Of a stretch of 64,000 nucleotides of DNA, positions 52,382-62,466 are shown one piece after another. Numbering within the stretch: position 1 is the first letter of the stretch; every line of letters starts with the position of its first letter. The DNA is taken from assembly GCA_963700395.1 (NCBI GenBank), contig CAVOXI010000001.1:186001-250000 (forward strand). Direction: 5' to 3'. Position numbers and translations under genes: made by a program. Source of the DNA: Prado023 sp963700395 (lineage in GTDB: Bacteria > Actinomycetota > Actinomycetes > S36-B12 > CAIYMF01). The notes under the pieces are model-generated. The model was not told the DNA's origin and made no database searches. It was given only the letters and a program-made list of their open reading frames with translations.

Positions 52382-52940
52382 ATGATCGACGAGGAGCTGT
52401 TCGAGGCCGAGGAGAAGATGGACAAGGCCGTGACCGTGGCCAAGGAGGACTTCGCGACGATCCGCACCGGTCGGGCGACACCCCGAGATGTTCAGCAAGA
52501 TCCTGGTCGACTACTACGGGGCTCCGACGCCCATCGCAGCAGCTGGCGTCGTTCCAGACCCCCGAGGCGCGGATGATCCTCATCTCGCCGTTCGACAAGA
52601 GCTCGATGCACAACATCGAGAAGGCGATCCGCGACTCCGACCTCGGGGTGAACCCCGTCGACGACGGGGTCAGATCCGCGTGGTGCTGCCCGTCCTCACC
52701 GAGGAGCGCCGCAAGGAGTACGTCAAGCTGGCGCGGCACAAGGCCGAGGAGTCGCGCGTGTCGATCCGCAACATCCGCCGGCACACCAAGGACCACCTCG
52801 AGCGGATGAACAAGGACGGCGATGCCGGCGAGGACGACATCAGGCGGGCTGAGAAGTCCCTCGAGGACCTCACCGCCAAGCACATCGCGATGGTGGAGGA
52901 CCTGCTCAAGCACAAGGAAGCCGAACTGCTCGAGATCTGA
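52382..52940 (+). CDS. frr: Ribosome recycling factor (three frameshifts)
   Basis: RRF splits post-termination ribosomes with EF-G. The N-terminus MIDEELFEAEEKMDKAV and the C-terminus (VVLPVLTEERRKEYVKLARHKAEESRVSIRNIRR) are intact; between them the frame changes near 52487 (an extra C in C4 before EMFSKI), 52535 and 52670. The full set of family motifs and about 185-residue repaired length show an otherwise normal gene. AAGGAGAAG precedes the ATG. Confidence 0.92.
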
Positions 52941-52955
52941 GAGGACGGTGCGCGC

Positions 52956-53828
52956 ATGAGCGGATCGACTGCCGCACCACCGCCGGAGGGCGATACGGCC
53001 GAACCGAAGAAGTCCCGGGCCGGGCGCAACCTGCCGGCCGCCATCGGCGTGGGCGTGCTCATGGTCGCGATCGCCCTTGCGTCGCTCTACTGGCAGCTCT
53101 GGCTGTTCGTCGGCGTGATCGTGGCGGCCATCGTGATCGGCACCGACGAGCTCGCGTCGGCAATGCGCTCCAAGGGGATCCAGCTCACCAAGACACCCCT
53201 GCTCGCGGCCGCGGTGGCGCTGCCGGTGCTCGGCTACTTCGCCGGCGCGGCGCAGGTCCTGATGGGCTACGGGTTGCTGTTCCTGTTCACCGTGGTCTGG
53301 CGCCTGTTCCGCCACGGGGTCGACGACTTCGTCCGGGACTCCACGGCCAGCGGGTTCGTGCTGGCCTACGCGCCGCTGATGGGCGGGTTCGCCGCCCTCA
53401 TCGCCGCCTCGCCGGACGGCGCCGACCGGGTGCTCACCTTCATCGCCCTGTCCATCGCCAGCGACATCGGGGGGTATGCCTCCGGGGTGCTGTTCGGCAA
53501 GCACCCGATGGCTGCGGCGATCAGCCCGAAGAAGTCGTGGGAGGGATTCGCCGGGTCGATCACCCTGCAGGTGGTCCTGGGCTCGGTGATGTTCGTGCTG
53601 CTGCTGGACTCCGACTGGTGGAAGGGCGCGATCGTCGGGGCCATCATGACGGTGACGGCCACGCTGGGCGACTTCATCGAGTCGGCGATCAAGCGCGACC
53701 TCGGCATCAAGGACATGTCCAACCTGCTCCCCGGGCACGGTGGGCTCATGGACCGCCTGGACAGCCTGATCCCGAACACGGTGGTCGCCTACACGCTGTT
53801 CGCGATCTTCCTGGGCGGGGTCAGCTGA
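52956..53828 (+). CDS. cdsA: Phosphatidate cytidylyltransferase
   Basis: CdsA makes CDP-diacylglycerol, the precursor of phospholipid head-group transfer. The 290-residue membrane protein has about seven hydrophobic segments and the signature near the C-terminus GDFIESAIKRDLGIKDMSNLLPGHGG (two parts, about residues 230-255) with MDRLDS. The pyrH-frr-cdsA-rlmN order is conserved. Confidence 0.95.
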   Translation: MSGSTAAPPPEGDTAEPKKSRAGRNLPAAIGVGVLMVAIALASLYWQLWLFVGVIVAAIVIGTDELASAMRSKGIQLTKTPLLAAAVALPVLGYFAGAAQVLMGYGLLFLFTVVWRLFRHGVDDFVRDSTASGFVLAYAPLMGGFAALIAASPDGADRVLTFIALSIASDIGGYASGVLFGKHPMAAAISPKKSWEGFAGSITLQVVLGSVMFVLLLDSDWWKGAIVGAIMTVTATLGDFIESAIKRDLGIKDMSNLLPGHGGLMDRLDSLIPNTVVAYTLFAIFLGGVS

Positions 53829-53829
53829 C

Positions 53830-54958
53830 GTGAGCCAGCCCCCGGGAGTGCTGGTCCTCGAGGCCCCGCGCCGCGGCAAGCCGCCACGGCACCTGTCGGA
53901 CATGACCCTTGCCGAGCGGCGCGAGGCGGTGGGCGCGGCGGGCCTGCCGAAGTTCCGAGCCGACCAGGTCAGCAACCACTGGTTCGCCCGCCTCGTCGAC
54001 GATCCGCAGCAATGGACCGACATCCCCGCCGCGCTGCGCGACCCCGCTGGCGCAGAGCCTCTGCCCGCCCCTGCTGACGAACGTGCGCGACATCACCTGC
54101 GACGGCGGGCTGACGGTCAAGTCCGTGTGGCGCCTGCACGACGGGGCGATGGTCGAGTCCGTGCTGATGCGCTACCCCGCCACCCGCAACAGTCGCGAGC
54201 GGGTCACTGTGTGCGTCTCCTCACAGGCCGGCTGCGGGATGAACTGCCCCTTCTGCGCGACCGGGCAGGCGGGTCTCACGCGCAACCTGTCGACCGCCGA
54301 GGTGGTCGAGCAGGTCGCTCGCCGGCGCCGCGCACTGTCGCGCGGGGACGTGGCGGGGACCGGCCGGGTGTCCAACGTCGTCTTCATGGGCATGGGTGAG
54401 CCGCTGGCCAACTACAACGTCGTGGTCGGGGCGGTCCGCCGGATGATCGCACCCGCCGCCCGACGGGTTCGGCATGAGCGCGCGCGGCGGTGACGGTCTC
54501 GACGGTGGGGCTCGTGCCGGCGATCCGCAAGCTGGCCGCCGAGCGTTGGCTGTGACGCTGGCGCTGGCCTTCACGCCCCCGACGACGAGCTGCGCGACAC
54601 GCTGGTGCCGGTGAACACCCGGTGGAAGGTGGCCGAGGCCATCGACGCCGCTCGGTACACGCCGGCGACCGGACAGGCGGGCGTCGATCGAGTACGCGCT
54701 GATCCGCGACATCAACGACCAGCCTGGCGCGCGGACCTGCTCGGCAAGCGGCTGCACGCGCGGGGCCGGCTGGTGCACGTCAACCTCATCCCGCTGAACC
54801 CGACACCCGGCTCGAAGTGGACGGCATCGGATCCCGCCGTGGAGCGCGCGTTCGTGGCCGCCCTCGAGGCGCGCGGCATCCCGACCACGGTCCGCGACAC
54901 CCGCGGCAGCGAGATCGATGGCGCCTGCGGCCAGCTCGCGGTGACAGTCCGGGACTGA
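53830..54958 (+). CDS. rlmN: 23S rRNA (adenine2503-C2)-methyltransferase RlmN (multiple frameshifts)
   Basis: RlmN is a radical SAM enzyme that methylates A2503 of 23S rRNA and A37 of tRNA. The radical SAM cysteines appear in SSQAGCGMNCPFCATGQ; the mechanism cysteine is in SEIDGACGQLAV near the end, and FMGMGEPLANY is intact. At least five shifts occur, near 54045 and between 54455 and 54700. The start GTG lies one base after cdsA; repaired length about 376, as in homologues. Confidence 0.88.
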
Positions 54959-55156
54959 GCCCCGCCCCAGCGGTCCCCGAACCTCCAAGGCCCTACCAGC
55001 CGCACCGGAAGCCGGGGTCCTTCGGGGAGGGTGTGGGCATCGCAGACCCCCGCTCATCGACGGTCCGGCCCGCTCGTCGCAGGGCCTGCCCCGTGGCACC
55101 CGGGCACCACGTTCCGAGGGCCAGACTGGGCCCACACCGACGACCAGGGAGACCCA

Positions 55157-57049
55157 ATGGCCACGTACGCGCAGGCACACGCCCAGAGCATCGCGGATCC
55201 CGGGACCTTCTGGGGCGCGGCGGCCGAGGCGATCACCTGGAGCACGCCGCCGACGGCCGTCTGCGACGACAGCGCCGCCCCGCTGTACCGCTGGTACCCG
55301 GACGCACGGCTGAACACGTGCTTCAACGCCCTGGACCGCCACGTGCTGGCAGGTCGCGGCGACCAGGCCGCCCTGCTGCACGTCAGCCCCGTGACCAACA
55401 CGCAGCGCACGTTCACCTACGCCGAGCTGCTCGACGAGGTGGCCCGCTTCGCCGGTGCGCTCAGCGCCCTCGGGGTCGGGGCCGGTGACCGGGTCGTCCT
55501 GTCGATGCCCATGGTGCCGGAGGCCGTCATCGGGATGCTGGCGTGCGCACGGCTCGGTGCGGTGCACTCCGTGGTGTTCGGGGGGTTCGCCGCCGACGAG
55601 CTCGCGGTACGGATCGACGACGCCCAGCCGAAGGTGATCCTCTCGGCGTCGTGCGGCATCGAGACGCATCGCACGGTCGCGTACAAGCCGCTGCTCGACG
55701 AGGCGCTGGCCCTGGCCACCCACGAACCGATCGCCTGCGTCATCCTGCAGCGCCCGGAGCTGGTGGCCGCCATGGGCCCGCGGGACCACGACTGGGCGGA
55801 GCTGGCATCGGGTGCCGAGCCCGTGGGCTGCACCGACGTCGCGGCGACGGACCCGCTCTACATCCTCTACACGTCCGGCACGACCGGCCGGCCGAAGGGC
55901 ATCGTGCGCGACAACGGCGGCCACGCCGTCGCCCTGGCCTGGTCGATGGCCAACGTCTACGACATCGGTCCCGGGGACGTCTGGTGGGCCGCCTCGGACG
56001 TGGGTTGGGTCGTGGGGCACTCCTACATCGTCTATGCGCCGCTGCTGGTCGGCGCCACGACCGTGCTGTACGAGGGCAAGCCCGTCGGCACCCCGGACGC
56101 CGCTGCGTTCTGGCGGGTGATCGCCGAGCACCGCGTCAAGGCGCTCTTCACCGCCCCGACGGCGATCCGCGCCATCCGGCGCGAGGACCCCGAGGGCGAC
56201 CTGATCGGCGACCACGACATCTCCAGCCTGAAGACGCTGTTCCTCGCGGGGGAGCGGCTGGACCCGGACACCTACCACTGGGCGACGAGGGTCCTCGGTG
56301 TCCCGGTCGTGGACAACTGGTGGCAGACGGAGACCGGTTGGCCGATCGCAGCGAACCCGCGCGGGCTGGAGCCGCTGCCGCTCAAGGAGGGCTCACCATC
56401 GGTGGCCGTGCCCGGCTACGACGTCCGGGTCCTCGATGGGGAGGGCAGCGAGGTCGAGCCCGGGACGGAGGGCAACATCGTCATCAGGCTGCCGCTGCCC
56501 CCGGGCACCCTGCCGACACTGTGGGGCGACGACGAGCGCTACGTGTCCTCCTACCTCAGCGCCTTCCCCGGCTACTACACCACTGGTGATGGCGGCTTCG
56601 TCGATGCCGACGGCTACCTGTACGTGCTGGGCCGCACCGACGACGTCATCAACGTCGCCGGGCACCGGCTGTCCACCGGGGTGATGGAGGCCGTGGTGGC
56701 GTCCCACCCGGCGGTGGCCGAGTGTGCCGTCATCGGGGTCGCCGACGACCTGAAGGGCCAGTCGCCGCGTGCGTTCGTCGTGCTCAAGGACGGCGTGACG
56801 ATCGACCCGGACGACCTGACCCGTCAGATCGTCGCCGAGGTCCGCAAGCACGTCGGACCGGTGGCGGCATTCAAGGAGGTCGTGATCGTGCCCGGGCTGC
56901 CCAAGACGCGCTCGGGCAAGATCCTGCGGCGCACCATGCGCGGGATCGCCGACGGCCGACCCGAGCAGATCCCCTCGACGATCGAGGACGCGAGCGTGCT
57001 CGACGTCCTCACCCCGCTGCTGCAGATGCACTCCGGGCAGGCGCGGTAG
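55157..57049 (+). CDS. prpE: Propionyl-CoA synthetase-like acyl-CoA ligase (PrpE)
   Basis: The 630-residue AMP-forming ligase has YTSGTTGRPKGIV (A3), DNWWQTETGWPI and YYTTGDGGFVDADGYLYVLGRTDDVINVAGHRLS (A5-A8), and the catalytic lysine in TRSGKILRRTMRGIADG. The end, IPSTIEDASVLD, is that of PrpE rather than acetyl-CoA synthetase. It converts propionate (perhaps acetate) to the CoA ester. AGGGAG precedes the ATG. Confidence 0.88.
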   Translation: MATYAQAHAQSIADPGTFWGAAAEAITWSTPPTAVCDDSAAPLYRWYPDARLNTCFNALDRHVLAGRGDQAALLHVSPVTNTQRTFTYAELLDEVARFAGALSALGVGAGDRVVLSMPMVPEAVIGMLACARLGAVHSVVFGGFAADELAVRIDDAQPKVILSASCGIETHRTVAYKPLLDEALALATHEPIACVILQRPELVAAMGPRDHDWAELASGAEPVGCTDVAATDPLYILYTSGTTGRPKGIVRDNGGHAVALAWSMANVYDIGPGDVWWAASDVGWVVGHSYIVYAPLLVGATTVLYEGKPVGTPDAAAFWRVIAEHRVKALFTAPTAIRAIRREDPEGDLIGDHDISSLKTLFLAGERLDPDTYHWATRVLGVPVVDNWWQTETGWPIAANPRGLEPLPLKEGSPSVAVPGYDVRVLDGEGSEVEPGTEGNIVIRLPLPPGTLPTLWGDDERYVSSYLSAFPGYYTTGDGGFVDADGYLYVLGRTDDVINVAGHRLSTGVMEAVVASHPAVAECAVIGVADDLKGQSPRAFVVLKDGVTIDPDDLTRQIVAEVRKHVGPVAAFKEVVIVPGLPKTRSGKILRRTMRGIADGRPEQIPSTIEDASVLDVLTPLLQMHSGQAR

Positions 57050-57705
57050 CGGCTCGGGCGAGCTGGGTGCGCAGGGCGAGCACCGCGCTCTCCCGATGCT
57101 CGGCGAGCACGGCAACCAGCGTGTCCACGTCACTGCCTCGACCGCGGCCAGTGCTCGGGCGTGCTCTTGGGCACCCCGTGCGACGTTGTCCCTGACGGCG
57201 AACCAGCGCGCGCGATAGATGTCCGAGGCGTCCCAGAGCGTGGTCAGGATGCGCTCGGCCCTGGGCGTGGGACGCAGGATCGCCCAGTGGAAGGCGCGGT
57301 TCGCCGCGGCCATGGCCGCCGGGTCGGCCCCGGCGGCGCGACTCGGCGGCCGTCAGCTGCGCATAGGCGGCCACGCACGGCGTCGAGGTGGGCCGGTTCA
57401 TGGCGGGCAAGGGCGCGTCGGGCGAGGTCGTCCTCCAGCAGCGCCCTCAGGTGGTAGATCTCCTCGAACTCGTCGAGGTCCAGCTCGGTGACCCGATAGC
57501 CACGATGGGGGACGTAGATGACGTGGCCCTCGGACTCCAGCATCCGCAGGGCCTCGCGCAGCGGGACGCGGCTCACCCCCAGGCGAGGCGGCCAGGTCCT
57601 CCTGCCGCATCGGGGCCCGGAGGCTATCTGCCCGCGCAGGATCCGGGCGCGCAGCTCGACCAGCACCGCCTCCTGGGCGGTCGGCGGCCGCTGGAAGTCA
57701 GGCAT
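57009..57705 (-). CDS. GntR-family regulator, FCD type (multiple frameshifts)
   Basis: Read across frames, the protein has a GntR winged helix (residues about 8-75: AVLVELRARILRGQI, QEDLAARLGVSRVPLREALRMLESEGHV) and an all-helical FCD ligand domain (EFEEIYHLRALLED, AANRAFHWAILR, ILTTLWD). FCD regulators sense organic acids and act on operators such as the palindrome at 60047-60058. Shifts occur around 57600, 57370, 57310 and 57130. It is the last gene of the dehydrogenase/CoA-transferase operon; its end overlaps prpE by 41 bp on the opposite strand. Confidence 0.75.
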
Positions 57706-58824
57706 CGGCACCTCCCCGATGCGGGCCGTGGGGGAGCAGCGCGGTAGCGCCACGGGAGTGCGCGACAGGCGTGATCGGGTTCGCCACCGTCGGCACCCCT
57801 GCGGCCAGGACGACCGGGAGCCAGTCCGAGCGAGTCGGCCAGGTCGAGGGCGCGCGGGGATGTCGTTGACGGGACCGGCCGGGACGCCGGCGGCGCGTCA
57901 GGGCTTCAACCCACCCCGCGGTCGGGCGTGCGGCCAGGGCCCGCCCGAGCTGCCGTGCCAGCTCGTCGCGGTGCGCCACCCGCGCCGGGTTGGTGGCGTA
58001 GTCCGGAGCGCCGGCCAGGTCCAGCGCGAGCACGTCGCACAGCGCCGGAACTGGCGGTCGTTGCCCACCGCCAGGGCGAGCGTCCCGTCAGCCGTCGGCA
58101 GCGTCTCGTAGGGCGCGATGCTCGGGTGCTCGTTGCCCACGCGTGCGGCACGCCCCGGCGCCGACCACCGCCTGGGCCTGGTTGACCAGCGCCGAGAGCA
58201 GTGGAGCTGAGCAGGTTCACCTCGACGTGTTGGCCCCGCCCGCTGAGGGCGCGCTCGTGCAGGGCGGCGAGGATCCCCACGGCCGCGTGCAGGCCGGTGA
58301 GGACGTCGACGAGGGCGACGCCCACCTTGGTCGGCTGGTCCGGCGCAGGGCCGGTGACGCTCATCAGCCCGCCCATCGCCTGCACGAGCAGGTCGTAGCC
58401 GGGCATCGCCGCGCCTGCGCCGGAGCCGAACCCGGTGATCGAGGCGTAGACGAGCCCCGGGTTGGTGGCGCGACACCGCGTCGTAGCCCAGGCCGAAGCG
58501 GTCCATCGTACCCGCAGCGAAGTTCTCCACGAGCACGTCGGCGGACGCAGCCAGGTCGAAGGCCTTGGCGCGGTCCTCCTCGTCGGAGAGGTCGAGCCAG
58601 ACGGTGGTCTTGTTGCGGTTCACGGACTGGAAGTACGTGGTCGTGCCGTCGGCGGCGTACGGAGGTCCCCAGGACCGCGTGTCGTCGCCGTGGGGGGGCC
58701 GCTCGACCTTGACGACCTCGGCGCCGAGGTCGGCGAGCATCATCGTGGCGTAGGGACCGGCCAGCACCCGGCTGAAGTCGGCCACGCGCAGCCCCGCCAG
58801 CGGGCCCATGGCATCGGCGCTCAT
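57698..58824 (-). CDS. CaiB/BaiF (class III) CoA-transferase (multiple frameshifts)
   Basis: The N-terminus (LAGLRVADFSRVLAGPYATMMLADLGAEVVKVERP) is the hallmark start of CoA-transferase family III, with the aspartate site region GYDLLVQAMGGLMSVTG further on. It transfers CoA between acyl-CoA and a free acid. At least five shifts follow residue 110. It starts by ATGA overlap with the upstream acyl-CoA dehydrogenase. Together they resemble the glutaryl-CoA pathway (CoA transferase plus dehydrogenase), so a glutarate CoA-transferase is a likely assignment. Confidence 0.75.
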
Positions 58825-60008
58825 CGGTATGCGGCGATCCCGGTGAGGGCCTGGCCGATGACGAGGGTGTGGATGTCGTGGGTGCCCTCGTAGGTGTAGA
58901 CGCTCTCGAGGTTGTTCATGTGCCGGATCACCGGGTACTCCAGCGAGATGCCGTTGCCGCCGAGGATCGCCCGGGCCTCGCGGGCCACGTGCAGTGCTGC
59001 TGCCACGTTGTTGAACTTGCCGACGCTGACCTGCTGCGTGGTGAGGGCACCGGCGTCCTTGAACCGGCCGAGGTGCAGCGCGAGCAGGTGTCCGTTGCCC
59101 ACGGCCACCGCCATCTCGGCGAGCTTGCGCTGTGTCAGCTGGAAGCCGGCGATCGGTCGCCCGAACTGCTCGCGTGAGGCTGCGTACTCGAGCGCGGTGT
59201 CGAGGCAGTCGCGGGCCGCGCCGATGGAGCCGAACACGATCCCGTACCGTGCCTCGGCCAGGCAGCCCAGCGGGCCCGACAGCCCACGGGCGCCGGGAAG
59301 CATGGCGTCGGCCGGCAGCCGTACTCCTTCGAGGACCAGCTCGGAGGTGACCGACGCGCGCAGGCTGAGCTTGTGCGCGATGGGACGGGCGCTGAACCCA
59401 GCGGTGTCGGTCGGCACGAGGAACCCACGGATCGTGCCCTCGCGCGTGGGCCCACACCACTGCCACGTCCGCGACCGAGCCGTTGGTGATCCACATCTTC
59501 GTCCCCGACAGGACCCAGTCGCCACCGTCGCGGACGGCGGTCGTGCGCATTGATCCGGGGTCGGATCCCGCGTCGGGCTCGGTCAGCCCGAAGCAGCCGA
59601 TCAGCTCGCCCGGCAGCCATGCCGGGCAGCCACTCGCTGGCGCTGCTCCTGGGAGCCGTACGCGTGGATGGCGAACATCGCCAGGGAGCCCTGGACGCTG
59701 ACGAGCGAGCGGATCCCCGAGTCCGCTGCCTCGAGCTCGAGACAGGCCAGCCCGTACGAGGTGGCGTCGGTGCCGGCGCATCCGTAGCCCTCGAGGTGCA
59801 TGCCCAGCACGCCCAGGGACCCGAGCTCGCGCGCCAACTCGCGCACCGGCAGCTCGCCGGCCTCGAACCAGCCCGCCAGGTGGGGGCGCAGGTGCTCGTC
59901 AGCGAACCGGCGCACGGTGTCGCGGATCTCCGCCTGCTCGGGGGAGAGCAGGGTGTCGATCGCGAAGAGCTCGGTGGGGGACAGTCGGTGCGTCGTGGGC
60001 ACGGTCAT
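58821..60008 (-). CDS. Glutaryl-CoA dehydrogenase-like acyl-CoA dehydrogenase (three frameshifts)
   Basis: The roughly 395-residue flavoenzyme has LTEPDAGSDPGSMRTTA, GTKMWITNG, ARYGIVFGSIGAARDCLDTALEYAASREQFG and the end YTYEGTHDIHTLVIGQALTGIAAYR. The YTYEGTHDIH ending, with its catalytic glutamate, is typical of glutaryl-CoA dehydrogenases, which oxidise and decarboxylate glutaryl-CoA to crotonyl-CoA. Shifts of +1 lie near 59640, 59610 and 59450. A GntR palindrome sits in its promoter. Confidence 0.8.
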
Positions 60009-60046
60009 TCGGTCACCTCAGGTAGAAGGTGCGGCCACGCTACCAG

Positions 60047-60058
60047 ATTGGATCCAAT
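60047..60058. promoter_or_regulatory. Perfect palindrome ATTGGATCCAAT, candidate GntR operator
   Basis: The 12-bp palindrome lies 39 bp upstream of the dehydrogenase start, with a further TTGGAT half-site on the minus strand just upstream (complement at 60059-60064). TTGGATCCAA-like sites are typical of FCD-type GntR regulators, and the operon encodes one. Confidence 0.6.
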
Positions 60059-60222
60059 ATCCAAGTCAAGCGGCCAGGGCATCTCCCGCCCACCTCGCCC
60101 GCACAGCTGGCCGTGTCCACCATCGAGCGGACGAGTCCGAAGCTGGTCCGCTCCTCGGAGCGTCGATGCGTCGGAATCCGGACCGATCGCGCGGCGGGGG
60201 CGGAGACTGACACCATCTGCTG

Positions 60223-61159
60223 GTGCCCACGTACCCGATCGACTCCCTGCTCGAGCTCCTGGACCTCGAGCGCCGCCCCGGCGACCTGTTCGTGGGGATC
60301 AGCCATGACGTCAGCTACACCCGGATCTTCGGCGGCCAGGTGGCGGCCCAGGCGCTGGTGGCAGCGGGGCGGACCGTGGACCCGGAGCGCTACGTGCACT
60401 CGCTGCACGCCTACTTCCTGCGCCCGGGTGACCCCAAGTCCCCGGTCGAGTTCCACGTCGAGCGGATGCGCGACGGTCGCGGGTTCAGCGTCCGACGGGT
60501 GCTCGCCCACCAGCACGGCAGGGTGACGTTCGCGATGTCAGCGTCGTTCCACGTGCCCGAGGCCACGCCCATCGCGCACACGACCCGGGCCCGCGAGGTC
60601 CCCGGCCCGGAGGGGCTGCCCTCGTTGGCCGAGCTGATGGAGCCGCACGTCGACCAACTGCCGCCGATCCTCGTGGAGGTCACGCCACCGGTGGACATCC
60701 GCCCGGTCCGCGGGCTCGGCCAGCAGCTGGTCGCGTGGTGGGGTGACGCCTTCCCCGACCACCCCACCGCGTGGGGAGGAGGGTGGTGACTACCCGGGGG
60801 AGGACGTCGTCTGGTTCCGCTCGGACGGGCCGATGCCCGAGGACCCGCTGCTCCACGTGTGCGTCGCGGCGTACTTCTCGGATGCGACCCTGCTCGACGC
60901 CGTCCAGCGCCGGCACGGGTACTACGTGGGGTCCGGGGACCTCGACGTCGCCAGCCTCGACCACGCGATGTGGTTCCACCGTCCGTACCGCGCGGACGAA
61001 TGGGCCCTCTACGTGACCGCGTCACCGGCGGCGGAGCGGGGCCTGGGGTTCGCCCGCGGGCGGATGTTCGACCGCAACGGCGAGCTGATGATCTCCATCA
61101 CGCAGGAGGGACTGTTCCGCCGGCCTACCGCTCCGGGAGCGCCGTTGGCACGGGAGTGA
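60223..61159 (+). CDS. tesB: Acyl-CoA thioesterase II (TesB; one frameshift)
   Basis: TesB hydrolyses acyl-CoAs to free acids. The double hot-dog protein has VSYTRIFGGQVAAQALVAAGRTV, LHAYFLRPGDPKSPV and in the second half YYVGSGDLDVASLDHAMWFHRP. A frame change near 60775 lies in the linker between the two hot-dog domains. Repaired length about 311. The GTG at 60223 is 6 nt after CACCAT, possibly leaderless. Divergent from the GcdH-like operon. Confidence 0.87.
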
Positions 61160-62455
61160 GGGCGCTCGACGGTCGCGGTGGGACCGTCCAGATCCTCCCC
61201 GGCTGCCCGGGAGGACGGCGCGTCGCCGCCTCCCGAGGTGGACGACGGATCGTCGTCGGCACCGAGCGACTCCGCGCGCGCGAGCGCCCTGCGGGCGAGG
61301 GCGGCCACGACCAGGCCGGCCAGGGCCGCTGACGGCGCCGACCGCCAGGCCCCAGGACGAGCCACCGGCATCGATGAGGGCACCAGCCAGCGCCACGGCG
61401 GCAGCCGAGCCGATGAGGACCCCGGAGATGGCCAGTGCCAGCGCCTCGGTGAGCCGGGTGCGCGGCAGCGACCGCTCGATGATCTGCATGGACCCGATCA
61501 TCACGGCCGGACACCCCGAGACCGGCGGCGAACATGCCCGCGGCGTACCAGGCCGAGTCCGCCGATGAACGGGATCGTGGCGGTCGCGACGGCAAGGGTG
61601 GCGGTGCCCACGAGGACCTGGACTGACAGCAGCCAGCCGCCGGGGCGGGCACCGAGGTAGAGGCCGGTCAGGCCGCTGGACAGGGCGAAGACGCCCAGGA
61701 GCCAGCCCGTGGCCCAGACCGCGCCCACCTCCTGCGCGAAGGCCACGGTCGACACCTCGAGGGCGCCGAAGATCGCCCCCATGAGGACCATCAGCAGGGT
61801 CAGCACCTGCAGGGTCGGCGAGCGCCACACCGCCGGGCCGTGAGAGCTCCGTGCGCGGGGCCGACGCGGGCTCGGTCGACCGTTGCGCCGCGAGCGCGAG
61901 CGCGCCGGAGCCGGCGAGGAGAAGCCCGGTGAGGATGGCCGACCACGGGGCGATCGCAACGGCCAGCGCGGTGGCCAAGGGGGGTCCCAGGACGAACGCG
62001 ACCTCGTCGAGGGTGGACTCGAGGGCGAAGGCCGACGTGAGCTCGTCGGGCCCTTCGGTGATCCCGGCCCAGCGGGTTCGCACCATCGCGCCGAGGTTCG
62101 GTCCCGACAGCCCGGCCGTCACGCCCAGGGCCAGCCAGAGCGCCATCGGAGTCCCGGCCATCACCGCGATCGTGAGGCTGGCCACGGCCACGATGTGCAC
62201 GCCGATCAGCGGCGGTATGACGCGGTGCTGGCCGAACCTGTCGGCCAGTCGCGCCCCGAACGGCCCTCCGACGGCCCCGGCCAGGGTGATCGAGGCGGCG
62301 ACCGCTCCCGCCTGGCCGTACGAACCCGTCTCCGTGGCCACGAGCATGGTCATCGCCAAGCCCGAGCATCGCCATCGGGAAGCGCCCGACGAACGCCGGC
62401 GACAGGTCATCCCGACCGTTCCCGGGTGGCGGAAGATCGCTCGGAAGGCCTGCAT
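61125..62455 (-). CDS. MFS transporter (multiple frameshifts)
   Basis: This major facilitator protein has hydrophobic segments distributed over three frames: AGAVAASITLAGAVGGPFGARLADRFGQHRVIPPLIG (with the loop 2-3 motif GARLADRFG), VLGPPLATALAVAIAPW, and a later LTEALALAISGVLIGSAAAVALAGALIDAGG. About 12 helices can be traced after repair. Its substrate is unknown. It starts 11 bp after the putA stop, and its end is uncertain, overlapping tesB's 3' end. Confidence 0.65.
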
Positions 62456-62466
62456 CGCGTCCTACC

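Noticed and set aside
47666..54958. Programmed +1 ribosomal frameshifting as explanation for the broken genes
   Set aside because: The shift sites have no shared slippery sequence, in-frame stop or stimulatory structure, occur several times per gene, and include -1 events in homopolymers. Error is simpler.
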